Source: Dioscorea cayenensis subsp. rotundata
Taxonomy: Eukaryota; Streptophyta; Magnoliopsida; Dioscoreales; Dioscoreaceae
Direction: 5' to 3'
Length of the DNA stretch: 64,000 bases
Assembly: GCF_009730915.1 (NCBI RefSeq)
Contig: NC_052480.1
Span: forward strand, 23,200,419 to 23,264,418
Shown: one piece after another, positions 46,309 through 59,046 of the stretch
Position numbering within the stretch: the stretch's first letter is position 1
Layout: every line of letters begins with the position of its first letter
Notes under the pieces: generated by a model
What the model was told of the DNA's origin: nothing
The model's input: the letters and a program-made list of their open reading frames with translations, nothing else
The model's database searches: none
Program-made: the position numbers and the translations under genes

Positions 46309-49300
46309 ATGGCGGTGCTCTGTTTCGTGCTTGATCTCCGGAGTTTATTGCCTCCAATTCTTCGAGATTTGAAGGAGGTGGTGTTTTAGATCTATTGATC
46401 ATGGGTTTGGTATTGGTTTTTCATTTTGGGATTTATTTGATGTTTTCTGGTGGTGAATAGGCATTGGTTCAGCTTGGAAATCTCTATGTGGCTTCATGTG
46501 GGAGAGGGGAGAGGGAGAGATCGATGAGCGGGAGGCCGATCCTCCTAGATCGGATGGGTTTGTGCTACATTCGTGGGAGCAAAACCCCATCGTCTTCCCC
46601 TGAGGTTCCTTTTTGTTTTAATTCTTTCAGCGTTTATACTGTTCTTCTCTTTGATTTTCTAGATTTTCTCTACATGAAGAGAGTTTGAGCAATGAGAGCA
46701 TGTTGATTTGAATGCTGGAATCATTTACATTTGATTATTTGAAAGAAATTTCCTGCTATGTGATTTGTGCATTGAATTGGTAGTTGGAATTGCACGATTT
46801 GCAGAAAGAGAAGAACATTTTGGATTAGATTTTTATCCATTAATGTTCTTCTCCTTTTGTACTGATTGCATAATGAAATTCAACAGCTGAAGATAGTGTA
46901 TAGACCTGCTGAAATTTTCAATCTCCGTGATTTCCATCATGCTGTCAACAGCTTGCCATTGGACTGCTTTCTTCCTGACTTGGTTGATTCAATAGCTATG
47001 GCAAGTGAAAATCAAGGTAACCATGACATAATGCACCATTCTTGTAACGCCATCTTCTGTCCGGCTATGAAACATATCTACATGACCACTGCATTGAGAA
47101 AACCTATTTATTTGATATTGAGAAGATTCTAAAATAAAAATAAGGCAAGCAGGGGTTTGGCTACACTAAAATGAGAATGGCCCACGTTGGCTTTGGTTTC
47201 GTTCTAATTTATATTTGTCCTCACAGAGTTGACTCTTGCAAGCCTTCTCAGCGATAAAGCATTGTACTCATGGGGCGGTGACTCTGTTTCAAAGAAAGTA
47301 ATTGTGGTCGGCTCCATTGCATTTAAAAACAATGAAGCTCTTCATGAATCTCTTATGGTATGATATTGATTTTTCACAAGACTTTAAAATGTGTAGAGTC
47401 TCTAACTTTATACCAGTCTAGAGTTGTCAGGCTTTGTCTCTGACTCCTATAATGAAATAGCATGCTGCAGATAGATGTGTTGCTGTGGAGTTCGTGTTAT
47501 TGGATCATGAAGAAACAAATGCACCCCACATTATGCTTGAGAAGCTTAAGGAATTCACTTGTAGCATTAATGACCTGGAGAATTGTGTCCTAAGGAAGTA
47601 TCTTCCTGGTGAGAAAACTATTAAGTATTAACAAAGACAGTGACATCTTATTCGACAGATTTACAGTAGTTTTATAATCTTACAATGTCAATTGCATTTT
47701 TAGTTTTTTACTTCCCTGCATGCGCATAGTTTGTAAGCTGGCAAGGTTTAAAAAATGGAATCAGAATGATATTCTTTGTCCTGGAGAGCCTATACTAGGC
47801 TAAGCATGTTTATGAGTCATTTAAAATTGGCCAGGCTCTTTTAATAGAGTTCACTTGCATGCTAACAGCTAACTAGCATGCCAGCTAAGTGATCTATTGA
47901 TTTATTTATTTTTATCAACAAAACTGATTATTTCCAAAATCACAGTGAAATCCAGGAAGGTAGAAATAAGATTACATGCCTGTGTGCTTAGTTAATAATC
48001 TTAAAATGAAGCCTCTTGTGTTTTCTTGGTAGCCTCTGTTTCTCTTATAAACCACACATGAATAATTTTAAAATTGCAGATGCTTTGATCTTGGGTGGCC
48101 TTGTAAGACGGTGGCTTCAAGAACTAAGGAATGATACGGAAGAACCTCTGCAGGCCATTTTTAGTTTCAAAGATTACCTTGTGGGTTCTAGAAACCAAAT
48201 CATCTGTAATCTATTCTCCTCCACTAATCAGATCATTGATGGCTTTAAACCTTGTCAGGTAAATTAGCATGTCATCTGTGGTGTCAGGTTCACTATTCCA
48301 GTAAATATCATTCAATTTGCTAGGCTTTTGAAATTAGTTTGCGCAAGAGAACTCTTCATCTAGCTTCTCTATGTGGTGATTCTATATCAAGATCGTTTTA
48401 AGCAACACCCTTTAAAGTATCATGTTATAGAATATAGGTAAATAAATAATTGTAACTCCTTCAGCACTGTACCTTGAAGTTTGAAGGAATCATCCTCTTC
48501 TATGCAATTAAGTCATTCCTAATTGAAATTACGCAGCCTTCCATTTGAAATCATGCTTATGCGCAGAAAGTTCTGATAGGTTTGCAGGTGCCATGGTCAT
48601 CCTCTCGATGGTTATGTCAGTAATAGGACAAAAAGTTCTTGTTGTCCTGTTACAAGAAATGAGCTTGGGCCATCAGATTTGGTTGAGAATGCAGTAAGGG
48701 TTGGAGAAGAAACTATCTTATTTTTGCCCTCCTTTGATTTCTCTACAAATCTCCGGCAGATTTCTGCTCCTATAATTTTCAATGTTGTTGAGCGCACCAG
48801 CTTGACCTCCCTAAATGAAGGTACAATTTGATCGACGCAAACATTATTTCTTTCATTTAGAGCATGTGAAATTTGGCCACAGCATAAGCCTTTACTTGTA
48901 TAGGTAACACAGCAAATTGATTATTACAACTATTTTCATTAACATGTATTTAAAGATTGTCTGTCTGGTTACATGTAGAAAGGAAATCAACGCATTCTTA
49001 AAAATGAAAAACATGGAACTTTTTCAACGTACCTTGTTAGATAAATTAGCAGGAACTACATGTTATATCAGGAAGCTCCTTTCTGTGAACAGGTGTGACA
49101 GTAGGGACATCCTTTATAGTTACTCCAGTTGCTCCTCACGAAATGGAAGCTGTTTCGGATGACTGTGCTGAGTCTGAGCTGAACATTCAATGCAAGAAGT
49201 TTTTAATTATGCTTTGTTAATAGTTTAAATTTCTTTGAATCTCTTCTCTGCTTAATGTAGCTTTTCACGTGCTGTGTGGAGCTCTTTTCCATCTTGATCA

Positions 49301-50741
49301 AGGGTTGGTTTGTTCTTCAACTTGTAATACGGAGACTATGAAGGATGGAACACTTCAATCCTTCTATATTCTTCAGCCTTCAGATAGAGGACCAATGCTT
49401 TTGAGGGTAATATCCTCTAATTTCTGCTGGTATAGTGGATTGATTTTCTGGCGTATGGTTTTTAAAACAGCAAGGTTCTCTGGATGACCATGGATGTGAT
49501 GAAAACCATCTGAGCTAAAAAATGCTTGTGTCTTAAGTGATTCTGTTTGCTTATGTTGTAATACAAATAAAAACGCGCTTGATTGGTTTGCTATATTTAA
49601 CTAAATTTAAAATTAAAAAAAAAAATTGGTTCTTTGTTTGGTTGTTCCTTGTTTTTGGTTTACTTAGATAATTTGTTCACTGCAATTTTGACTGATTGAA
49701 CTGCAGAGGCTTGCTGGATCTGAAGAAGTTTTACCACTACCTGAATTTAGTCAATTGAAAGATGTGGTGATACCAGAGGAGATTGCAAACTCTATCCAAG
49801 CATCATTATCAAAGGTGCAAAGTTGTTGTTGTTGTTGTTTTTGCTTTTGAACTTTGTTGCAAATGCTTACAAATGTTAGCACTAATATGACTGCCTGTAA
49901 TTGCAATGAGCACTAGCATATGACTCCTTTATTATTTTTCCTCCTTGAAACTGATGTTCAACGCGTTCACGGCTCATTTATCCACCTGCTATATGCTGAC
50001 ATGTTGCATGGGATCATGGTTCTTTTCAGATTGACCAAAGAGACTATAATCCTCTTCAGCATGATAGAGGTCTCCATTCAGGGCTAAACAGGCTTGTAAA
50101 GGAAAGCTTGCAATTTGGGTAAGTGACGCCTTATTATTTCTTGTGATGCCCATTATTAGAACCCAGAAAAGAATTTTGTAGGTTATGAGAATTCTTTGAT
50201 ACTTCAAATTTAGAATCTAACAGTGAGATATAACATCTTCTTAAACCGCTGCTGAATTCTATGCAATTTGATTGTCAGATCTATCCATTATCCCCTTCAA
50301 GTTGAGACAAGTCCTAGAGCCGAACACCCTTCTCTTAATAAAGGGCCCCTTACACGACAGTCCTTGATTGGCCAAGGTTCTGTTCCAGAGATACATCCAA
50401 ACCAAAATAAAGAAGAAAATGCCTCTACATGTTTTACAGAAGAGTGGGAAGAGCTACTTGTCATTGATGAAATGAATGATAACTTTTCTCCTTCCAGCTT
50501 ATCCAAACCAAAGGTCCAAAATTGCACCATGCAAGTTCAGACAAAACCTTTAGATGACAAAACTTGGCGAATTTTGGAGAGACTGGAGGCCCCAAAGCAA
50601 CAAAAACCAGATGCAAATTCACCATTAATCTCTGGTAATTTGATAAGTGGACCAATTAAAAAGCCTCTACTCCCGTTAAAATCAAAGTCAAGCCCACCAT
50701 TGAAGCCCAATTTCCAGAGACCGAAAAGGAAGCAAAGGTAG
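46309..50741 (+). CDS. Conserved plant protein of unrecognised function, 12 exons
   Basis: The exons are 46309-46377, 46461-46604, 46887-47016, 47227-47357, 47461-47608, 48080-48258, 48580-48820, 49093-49191, 49261-49406, 49707-49814, 50030-50118, 50279-50741. They sum to 1947 nt (648 aa), with phases matching at every junction. It begins MAVLCFVLDLRSLLPPIL and has a Cys/His-containing VCRCHGHPLDG segment near residue 268, a CCPV motif, an LDQGLVCSSTCN block, and a charged, Pro-rich C-terminus ending in basic PNFQRPKRKQR. There is no signal peptide or membrane segment. I see no catalytic motif and cannot name the family. One intron (49192-49260) appears to use a GC donor. Exons 1-2 and 7 are the least certain. 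Confidence 0.75.
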
Positions 50742-52939
50742 GGTATAAGGCGCTTGATAACGGAGCTAGGTCATTAGCAGAATTGTCAACAGGTATGTTT
50801 TTCGTTTTTGTACATTCACCTGGTTAATCATGCTTACTTATCAATTACCTGTGCATGCACACACATACAGAAACACATACACATGCATAGATGTTATCAC
50901 ACAGAGCGTTATGTAGTGAAAATCCCTTATATTACTGAACTCAATCAGTGCCACTGGCGTCTATGCTTACTCTGTTCAAACTGGGAAAAAACTTTAAGTC
51001 CTTTCCACACTTGAGATTCTTGTTAGATTAAGCGGTTCACAGTTGGTTGCATGCCTGGTGTTGCAGAAAAGCAAGTACATGTAAACCCTTATAATGTTCT
51101 GTGACTGAATGAAGATTGTACTGGGCCATCTTTGGGAGGGCATTCATTCGTATGAATGACTGTTGCAAGTTGTGTTTGACTTTAGTTGATTTTATGTCAA
51201 ACAATAAATAAATCTGAATCTTAGCATGCCTTGTTTTTTTCCAAATCATATGCATGATCTCTATGTTTGGAACGTTTACTATTCTTGCTGAACTGATGTT
51301 AGTGATCAGGCATGAAATAGTAGATCTTGCAGGAATTCAGTGCTATGTGTGCAACTCTTTGAGATTGTGACTTAGTTCAATTTAGGGCCCATTAGTTTCA
51401 CCGGAAGTGTGAGTGGCAATGGTTAGTGGCTGAAGTGGGTTGGTTTTCTTTCCCTTTAATTGTTCATTTCACCGTAAATGAACAAGTGATTCTTTCTTCA
51501 CTTCACTGAGTTCATATTGTTTGAATTCAGCTCCTTAGTTCTGACCTATCATAGCCTGATATGTGTCATTAGTTTTTTTTAAAATATATGTTAGACTGTA
51601 ATAGGCTAAAACTAGAAAATACCATGGTTCTCGAACTGAGCAATATGAACTCCACTCCACTTCCCTCCTTTATTTTTAATTAATAGCCACTCCAGTATTT
51701 TTTGTAAGTAAAGTGGAGAAAAAAAAATTGAATAATATATAATTTCACCTGCTTCCATTCCTCTCAAACATCCCGATCTCATTGGAGGTATAATGAAACT
51801 GTGGATCACTTTGGGGTCTTTCCATTTTTTTGTCAAAATGAGCACATAAAGTGTTTTTTTTTAAAAAAAAAAAAAAAAACTTTTTAACCACTCTAAATAG
51901 GTGGGATTTTCGCTTACTTATTCACTTCTTGACATTTCCGGAGGATCATGTAAATTCAGGCAAGTTTGAAATCAGTTCACATTTCAAGAGCCAGACGGAT
52001 GCTATCTACATTACATCATTAAAGGTGACATCCTGGTAATTAAGACTAGTGTCATCTGTCCTCTTGCTTTTTGGTATTGTTTTTCCCCCTTAGGCCAAAT
52101 GTCTATCATGGTTCTTTAGTGGGTCTTTGGTTTGTTGACATTGAAGTGGAATGTGGAGCCGTGGCACGCACATCTTGTCATGGTTACTGCTCTACAGCTG
52201 ATAAGCATGTGCGTCGTTGAGAGCCACTCCGGAGTGTCACTGACTCAACTAGGTTGGTTTTGATTCACAATGGTGGCATGTAAAGGTAACAACACTCACA
52301 TGCATTTCTTATCTAGAAGAAGTGATACAACGCCAACCACTCGCTGAGTCGTTCGTACTCAAAACAGGAGTGGTGGGACGAGTGAGAGGGAATCTTTTGT
52401 CCTGCTCTTTTCATTGATGGATTCTTTAGCCACGTTCCATGTGAATCAGAAGCAATGTCATTTATATGATTTTTAAATAATTAAAATTTTTTGTTTTAAT
52501 ATATATATATATATATATATATTAATATATATCTTCTCTGTTTGCAGGGAAAAAATAAAAGTGTGAGTAATTGACATTTTATGAAAAAATAAATACGAAA
52601 TGAACTTGTAGGCTCGAAATATATCATTTCTAGAAGGTGAAATATTCTGATATGACAAGTGGGAACCTAGTTGTATACACTATACACCACGCAGTTACCT
52701 TGTAACTTGTACAAATATATAAATATATACATTGGGAGTTGAACAACCCATTTGTCCTTGGTGGGTGAACACTTCATGTTACCCTATATTTTATGTTAGT
52801 ATTCCTTGGGATGGTGGCCCAAACTCTCCACTAAAATAACTCAAAACAATTAGGTCAGCTAGATTCATAAACAAAGTTGTTGGGGGAGATTAATTAAGTT
52901 AGAAAATTTTTTATTAGGACGTGGTTAATCAGAACCTAG
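50742..52939. other. Intergenic DNA
   Basis: No gene was recognised. A poly(A)-like run lies at about 51861-51880 and a TA microsatellite at about 52499-52523. Short frames here have no family motif. Confidence 0.5.
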
Positions 52940-55900
52940 CTAAAAGTTCTCCTTGTGGAAGTCAAACTTGGTGGACGTCTTCCTGGAAAAATCCAGCGCA
53001 AGCTGGTGTAACTCCTTAGTCAACCCAGCGGCTCCACAATAGAACACGCCTGCAAGTAATTACACGAACTTATTAATTAGTACAACAAACACTAGTAGTA
53101 TGTAGTATGCACAAGAGGCACATAGACGTACCAATGCGTTGGTCACGGTGTGCGAGTGCGATGCGTTTGTAGACATGGCGCCAATCGGGTCGGGCGAAGT
53201 GGGACTTGACCCGAGTGCCGGACACGATGTCGACGCCGTGCTTAGCATGGTTGAGTGACTGCAACATGGCGATCAACGCGGAGCGCGCGTCGCCCTCCTC
53301 GTACACGCTGGTGCAGTAGTTGTGCAGTTCTATGGCGCCTTTCTTGTCAGCCTCAGCCACTTCGTTCATCACGCCTTTGAACCAATCAAAGGACCCTTGT
53401 TCTCTTGTCACCCAGTAGAAGTAGGCTCTTCTGGTCTTGAATGAACGGCTCCCTCTGTGATTGGTGGTGCTTGTGTTGGTGTGTTCACTGTCTAACAGCT
53501 TCATGTTGTTAACGATGTCTTTGAGGATGCTGATGAATGGAGTGGCGCCTATCCCCAGCCCCACTAACAGTACCACTTCGTATTTCTCATAGTCTTGTGC
53601 CGGTGCACCGTACGGTCCATCTATTAGCACCCTTGGGAAGCTGAATCCATCTCATGGGATCAATTAATCCACTAGTTTTTTTTTACTTAATTAATTAGTT
53701 AGTTAATATTTCATCGTCAATCAATTAGCTAGCATTATTCAACTTGAACGTGGTGCGTGCGTGAATGTGGGTAGTAGCTAGTAGTACACAGAATGAATAT
53801 ATATATATATATATATATATATTAAGGGCAGTGGATGCCAGAGGGACATATGGTTACCTTACCCACCATCTGATCTAACTATTAAGATGAGCAAGTAATG
53901 CCTATCTAAAAAGCTAAGCTTGTGAATTATAATAACGAGAATGGTTAAGGAGATTTATTAATTACTTACTTTGGGCAAGGTGAGTTGGCTCTGTGATCAT
54001 AGTCCGCTCTTAAAAGACCGCTTTTTCCTCCGGTTGGTGGTTGGCACACCTACTCACAGACATTTAGATGAAGTGATCAATTAATTCCCCATTGACAAAA
54101 CATGGTTAAATTTAGGAAAGAGCTACATGCATGCATGCATGCAAGTAATTAAGTGGGTGGCGGTGATACACACCTCCGAAAAGACCGCTCTGAGTTGTCG
54201 AGTCCAGTCGCCCAGCGTTCGTATATGTACGCTGAGATAGTCATCTTGAGGAGCCGACGTGATGGAGAATGGATGCCTGTTTTCAATTGATATTATATAT
54301 ATATATATATAAGTATATGGGAGCAGAGACTCAAAATTAACTCAATATATAAGTAAACAATAGTTGGTACCAACCATTCAAAGGGAGAGACAGCAGCACA
54401 GTTGACGAATATGTATTGGCCACTCCTGTATTTGAAGCCATGTGGCTTTGACACATGCAAGGCCAGCACGTTCCCTGAGTACACCGCCACCTTCAGTATC
54501 CTCACTGGTCTAACACTCGACCTCAATGCTCTTATCAACCTCTCGCTCCCGTAAAGAATCACCGGAACAGACAAATACATCCATGTCTACCAACCAAAAT
54601 TCACATCTATATATATATTAGACAATAATAATAATAATAATAATGCAATTAAAATAAACAATATAATAATTAATATACATATACTCACGTACCGTCTTCT
54701 TGTACCATTTGTGGGTGAGATAGAGGAAGAAACCATGGACGAAGAGAAGAACATAAACGATGACAAAGAGGTGGTGAGAATACCAGAAGGCATTGAAGCC
54801 GGTTAAGCGTCTGAACGGCCCAGGGAGGTTTAGTCTACCTCGGCGAAACCAAGGCATAGCTAGAGTGAAAGCAATGAACATTAGAATGACCATGATAATC
54901 CCAGTCCAACCTTCTGTTCCTTTAACGAACCACCAAAAGTTATCCGGCCTGGTCTCCCCGAAATACGGCTTCATGGGGATATACTCCTGGTCACTGGCGT
55001 GCAGAAGCCTAGGGAAGTCACATGTCAAATGCACTATACCATGCACTGCTACACCTACCGCTATACCCGCCGCAATCACCTGCGTACACACATTCATTCA
55101 TTCATTCATTCAATGTCTACTTAATTAATTAAAGATAAATATTTTACCTTGTGGAAGTTGAGATTGTCATCAAAAGGGACGATGAAGGAGAGCTTGGTCT
55201 TATTACGGAGCCAGGTGATGGTGTTGCGGCAGACGGGGAGGAGAATGAGTGCCATGTTGAACTTGAGCGTCTCTGCAGCGCCTTTAGCTGTGCACACACA
55301 GTAACCCATGATGTGGTACACAGCCCGGCGTCTGTACTGAATGAACTTCCACGTGAACAGTGCGAAGCATATGAAGAGCCACAGAGCCAAAACCCAGGCT
55401 CGTTTCCAGTTGTCTTCCATGAAGTAGCGGCCACGTTGGTAGTAGCGTTTCATGGGATTTGGTTCCAGAGTTGGTTTCAGCTTTTGACTCAGCATATGGC
55501 TTAGGTTCCGACTGTTGCCAGTTCCTCCACGCGCTGTTTGGTTCGGTGCTTGTAGTAGCAATGTCTCCAGGTTGTATATCTGTGTATAAATTAAATTAAA
55601 TTAAATTAAATTAATAATATTTTGGTGATCAATGAGAGTTTATTTTAATTTGTTCCAATTTGAAGTTGATCCCATTATAGTATACACATATATGTTTTAC
55701 CAACCTCGACGTAGCCGAGATTATTCGGGTCAAGTTCTTCCATTATGAGACGGGCGTACTCTTCTGCTTGTTCTTGGATTTTTGACAGCTTGTTTGCAGA
55801 TGCACTCACTAAAATTATCTGCCCCACCATTTCAAAATATATTTATTTATTTTTTTCAGAATTATATTATAGACAACCCACTATTAATGCAGTCGTGGTA

Positions 55901-56988
55901 TAGTAGGTAATTCATATATCTATCGTGCCAATGTAATTCACATGCTATAATAATAATAATTTAGAATACCTCCTTGACCTCTTCCTCGTTAATTCTCCCA
56001 TCAGCGTTCTTGTCAACCCTGTTGTTGGTTTTATTTTTTTTTAAATAAAAAATAAAAGAGAAAAAAAAGAAACAATCAATTGTAATAGTCAGACAGCTAA
56101 AAATACGGGGATTCTTTGATATATATATATATATAAACAAAAAACAAAAATAAGAATAAAAGATGGGGGATAAATATATATATATTATATACATGTCGAA
56201 AAAGGTCTGGAGGCGGGAATCAAAGCTGGGGTCTGAGATCTGATCCCAGAACTCTCTCAGCTCCGATTTGGTAATCGAATTCCCAATTATATTCCTCTTC
56301 CTCGCTAATCCATCGAATAATTCTCCCGCGAATTCCTTTGATTCCTTCATCCCTGCCATTAAATTAAAATAAATAAAAAAGAAATGATCTAGAAAATTCT
56401 AAAGATCCAAATATATATTAATTAATGTGGGCATTATGAACCTATGCACTGGCCAAAGAGGGCTCGATGTAGGGCACCATCAACGGCGAGCTCATCAAAC
56501 TTCTTCTCAATGGCCGGCCATCCGGCGGAGCCATCGGTCTTGCTGATGAACTTGAGCCCCAGGAGAGCATGCGCCGCCGCGGATCTCGACCGATCCATCA
56601 GCCCCGGCGATGGTTTTTTCGTCATGGAGGCAAGCCGCCTCAGCTCATGCGACACCTGGCGGATCCGCGACGATGCCGATTTGATCGCCGTCGATCCGAA
56701 CGACGCCTTCTTCTCCAGCGTCTTCTTCTTCTTCAGCAACGTCACCTCCGGATCCTCGCACTCACCGTCACGCGCCGCCTTCACGCTGTGCACGCCCATC
56801 GAATCTTCACGAACGTCGAGCGTGATCTCCACGTACATCTGGTCGTCCCTCGCCGGCGCTGCCTCTGGGAGGTTGAAGCGAGCTCGCTTGTTGAGGGGAC
56901 CACTGAGTGGGCCACTGCAGCCATCGGAGTCGACGATGCTCAGCTGGTGCTCTCCCGCTCGAGCATCGTCCGTCGCCATCCTCTGCAT
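52940..56988 (-). CDS. RBOH: Respiratory burst oxidase homolog (NADPH oxidase)
   Basis: The exons are 56442-56988, 56193-56352, 55970-56018, 55705-55818, 55148-55579, 54693-55079, 54375-54586, 54174-54276, 53970-54049, 53132-53640, 52940-53049. They give 2703 nt, 900 aa. The order is the NADPH_Ox N-terminal region (about 130-230), an EF-hand ([12 protein letters not shown], about 237-250), a second degenerate loop (DPNNLGYVE), then a six-helix ferric-reductase core with heme histidines in [16 protein letters not shown] and [19 protein letters not shown]. An FAD motif (HPFSITSAP), NADPH sites ([20 protein letters not shown]) and the terminal FHKENF follow. It makes apoplastic superoxide at the plasma membrane, controlled by Ca2+ and N-terminal phosphorylation (family knowledge). 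A second ATG lies three codons in, and the reading frame also extends upstream to 57078. Confidence 0.96.
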
Positions 56989-57097
56989 TCCCGCAGAAAC
57001 CCTAGATCTCGAAGCCCCACTCCTTCTGTCTGCTTCTCTCTCTCTCTCTCTCTCTGTGAAAATGAAAGGGAGGTTCACAGGCGATTCTCAATGTGAG

Positions 57098-57119
57098 TTT
57101 TATATATATATATATATAG
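57098..57119 (-). promoter_or_regulatory. RBOH: TATA-like tract upstream of RBOH
   Basis: A TATATATATATATATA run lies about 110-130 bases before the ATG, followed by an AG/CT dinucleotide leader (about 57034-57054). A start site near 57080 would leave the upstream in-frame ATG at or outside the transcript start, which favours 56988 as the initiator. Confidence 0.45.
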
Positions 57120-57807
57120 ACCTTTTTATTTTTAATTAATTATTAATTTATTACTTAGTAGTTATAAAATTATTAAAATCTATTAATGACGATTGTAGTT
57201 TTGATTCTTTAATTTCTTTATGTTTTTACGCTTCTTCCTTTTTCCTTGAGTTATCTTTTACATTTCCATTCACTAAGATTTACTATATATATATATATAC
57301 GTGGAATAAAAATTGCTTATTTTCTTCGTTACAATTTTTTTTTCATTTAAATGGTAAGGTAATTAATTCCTGTTTTTTAATGGAAAAGTAAAGTTATGGT
57401 GCATGTGCAAGAAATGCAGTGAACCTTTTTTTTTAAAAAAAAAATGGAGGTTGACAAACTAAAAAAAAAAGAAAAGAAAAGTTGAATAACATATAAATTT
57501 TTTTATTTAAATTTTTATCTGATGATAGTTTTTTCCTTCATGATATGTGGTATTAAATGATGTGGTTTTTATCTTTTCTTTTTTAAGATGGACTTAAATC
57601 ATAATAACAAAAATCAACATTTAACCGATAATATAATAATTCTTTCAATTGTTTTTCTATTATTTACATTCCATATTAATAAACTGTAAAGAAAGCATAT
57701 AATATCTGAATATACCATAATAATTAAGGAGATTAACCATAAGGCAAGCAAACTCTACCTAGCAATGGTTTAAGCATTGAAGCTTTGTCTTACCTAATTA
57801 GCTTCTA

Positions 57808-57858
<51 letters not shown>

Positions 57859-58189
57859 TTTTGGTGATCCCCTCTGTCTCACCATCAGTGGATTGAGTGA
57901 TTTGTAATTCATTTTATCTATATATATATCATATTTGTTCTGACTGTTTTGTTTTTATTTTTTTTTAATATGACAATAGACTAGAATCCAAATAAAAAGT
58001 TCAGTAAATTTTTTTTTGTTTTCTTTTAAATCCATTCTCAATTGGTTTGAAAATGAATTATAAATGTTAGATCTTGTTGGGTAGTGAAAAAATTGGCATC
58101 AAGTCAAGAGATATGTGGGTTTACATCGCATGTGCTATCAAACCTTGTATGACAAACAGACATATTGATTCTAATCTTTTATAGTTTAT
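57120..58189. other. AT-rich intergenic DNA with (ATT)n
   Basis: No gene was recognised. It contains an (ATT)n run at 57812-57858, several TA runs (for example 57281-57299) and homopolymer A/T tracts. Confidence 0.5.
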
Positions 58190-58192
58190 ATA

Positions 58193-59043
58193 GGGGGTGT
58201 TTGGTATCCGGATTGGGAGGGGATTGGGAATGGAATGATGTATTAATAGTGCCATGCCCATGTTTGGGTGCACCATTAGGCAATGGGAATGGGTTTGGAG
58301 AGGGCATGGAGGAGGCATCCTCATGCCCCCCAAAATTGGGGGTAATGAGAGGGGAATGGGAAGGAATGGAGGGTAATTACTTATTTACCCTTTTTTATAA
58401 GTTTTATTAATTTAAATAATTATTTGTAATAATTAACATGATTTAATTAATTAAAATATTTAATTATTGTAATTAAAGATAATAATAATTAAAGTAAATA
58501 ATAATTAATGTGAATTGTTTTAAACTAAATACATGAGGATTACTTATTCTTTGTGGGTTAAAACACAAAATTACCCAATAGTAATAAATAATAGTTGTGA
58601 ATGTTTGGATGTTTAATATAATAAATAATAATTAAATTATTATTATTAATTAAAATAATAATTAAAATGAAATGATAATAAATAATAGTTAAAACAATAA
58701 TCCAATTCAAATAACAATTAAATAAATAGTTTTATTTATTATTAAAATAAAAATTTTAATTTAAATATTTAATTATAATATAAATAATACAACTCAAAAT
58801 ATTTTATAATTTAAAATTAATTATTATATAACCTAATATATAATATTTTTTTAATTCATCAAAGGGTATAAAAAGTCATTTTATTATATTTTTTTCTTTT
58901 TACTTTTTTTCATTCCCGATCGATTATCCTCTCAATCCTTTACAACCAAACATAGTTTTCATTCCATGCCTTTACCATTCCCTCTCATTTTCATTTCTTC
59001 TCCAATCCTCTCCTTTCCATTCCTTTGCAACCAAAACGCCCTC
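58193..59043. mobile_element. PIF/Harbinger-like MITE or short DNA transposon
   Basis: The left end is GGGGGTGTTTGGTATCC and the right end, complemented, is GAGGGCGTTTTGGTTGC, followed on both sides by ATTGGGAATGGAATG-type subterminal sequence. The trinucleotide ATA flanks both ends (58190-58192 and 59044-59046). GGGGGTGTTTGG-type termini and 3-bp duplications fit PIF/Harbinger, although the usual target is TAA/TTA. There is no coding capacity; the core is AT-rich with TAAT repeats. Confidence 0.6.
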
Positions 59044-59046
59044 ATA

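Noticed and set aside
56989-57078. In-frame upstream ATG of RBOH
   Set aside because: The extension is a translated CT repeat (Arg-Glu run) lying at the probable transcription start.
56444-57139. Plus-strand frames of 231 and 175 codons opposite RBOH exon 1
   Set aside because: They are shadows of a GC-rich exon on the other strand. The RBOH protein on the minus strand fully explains the sequence.
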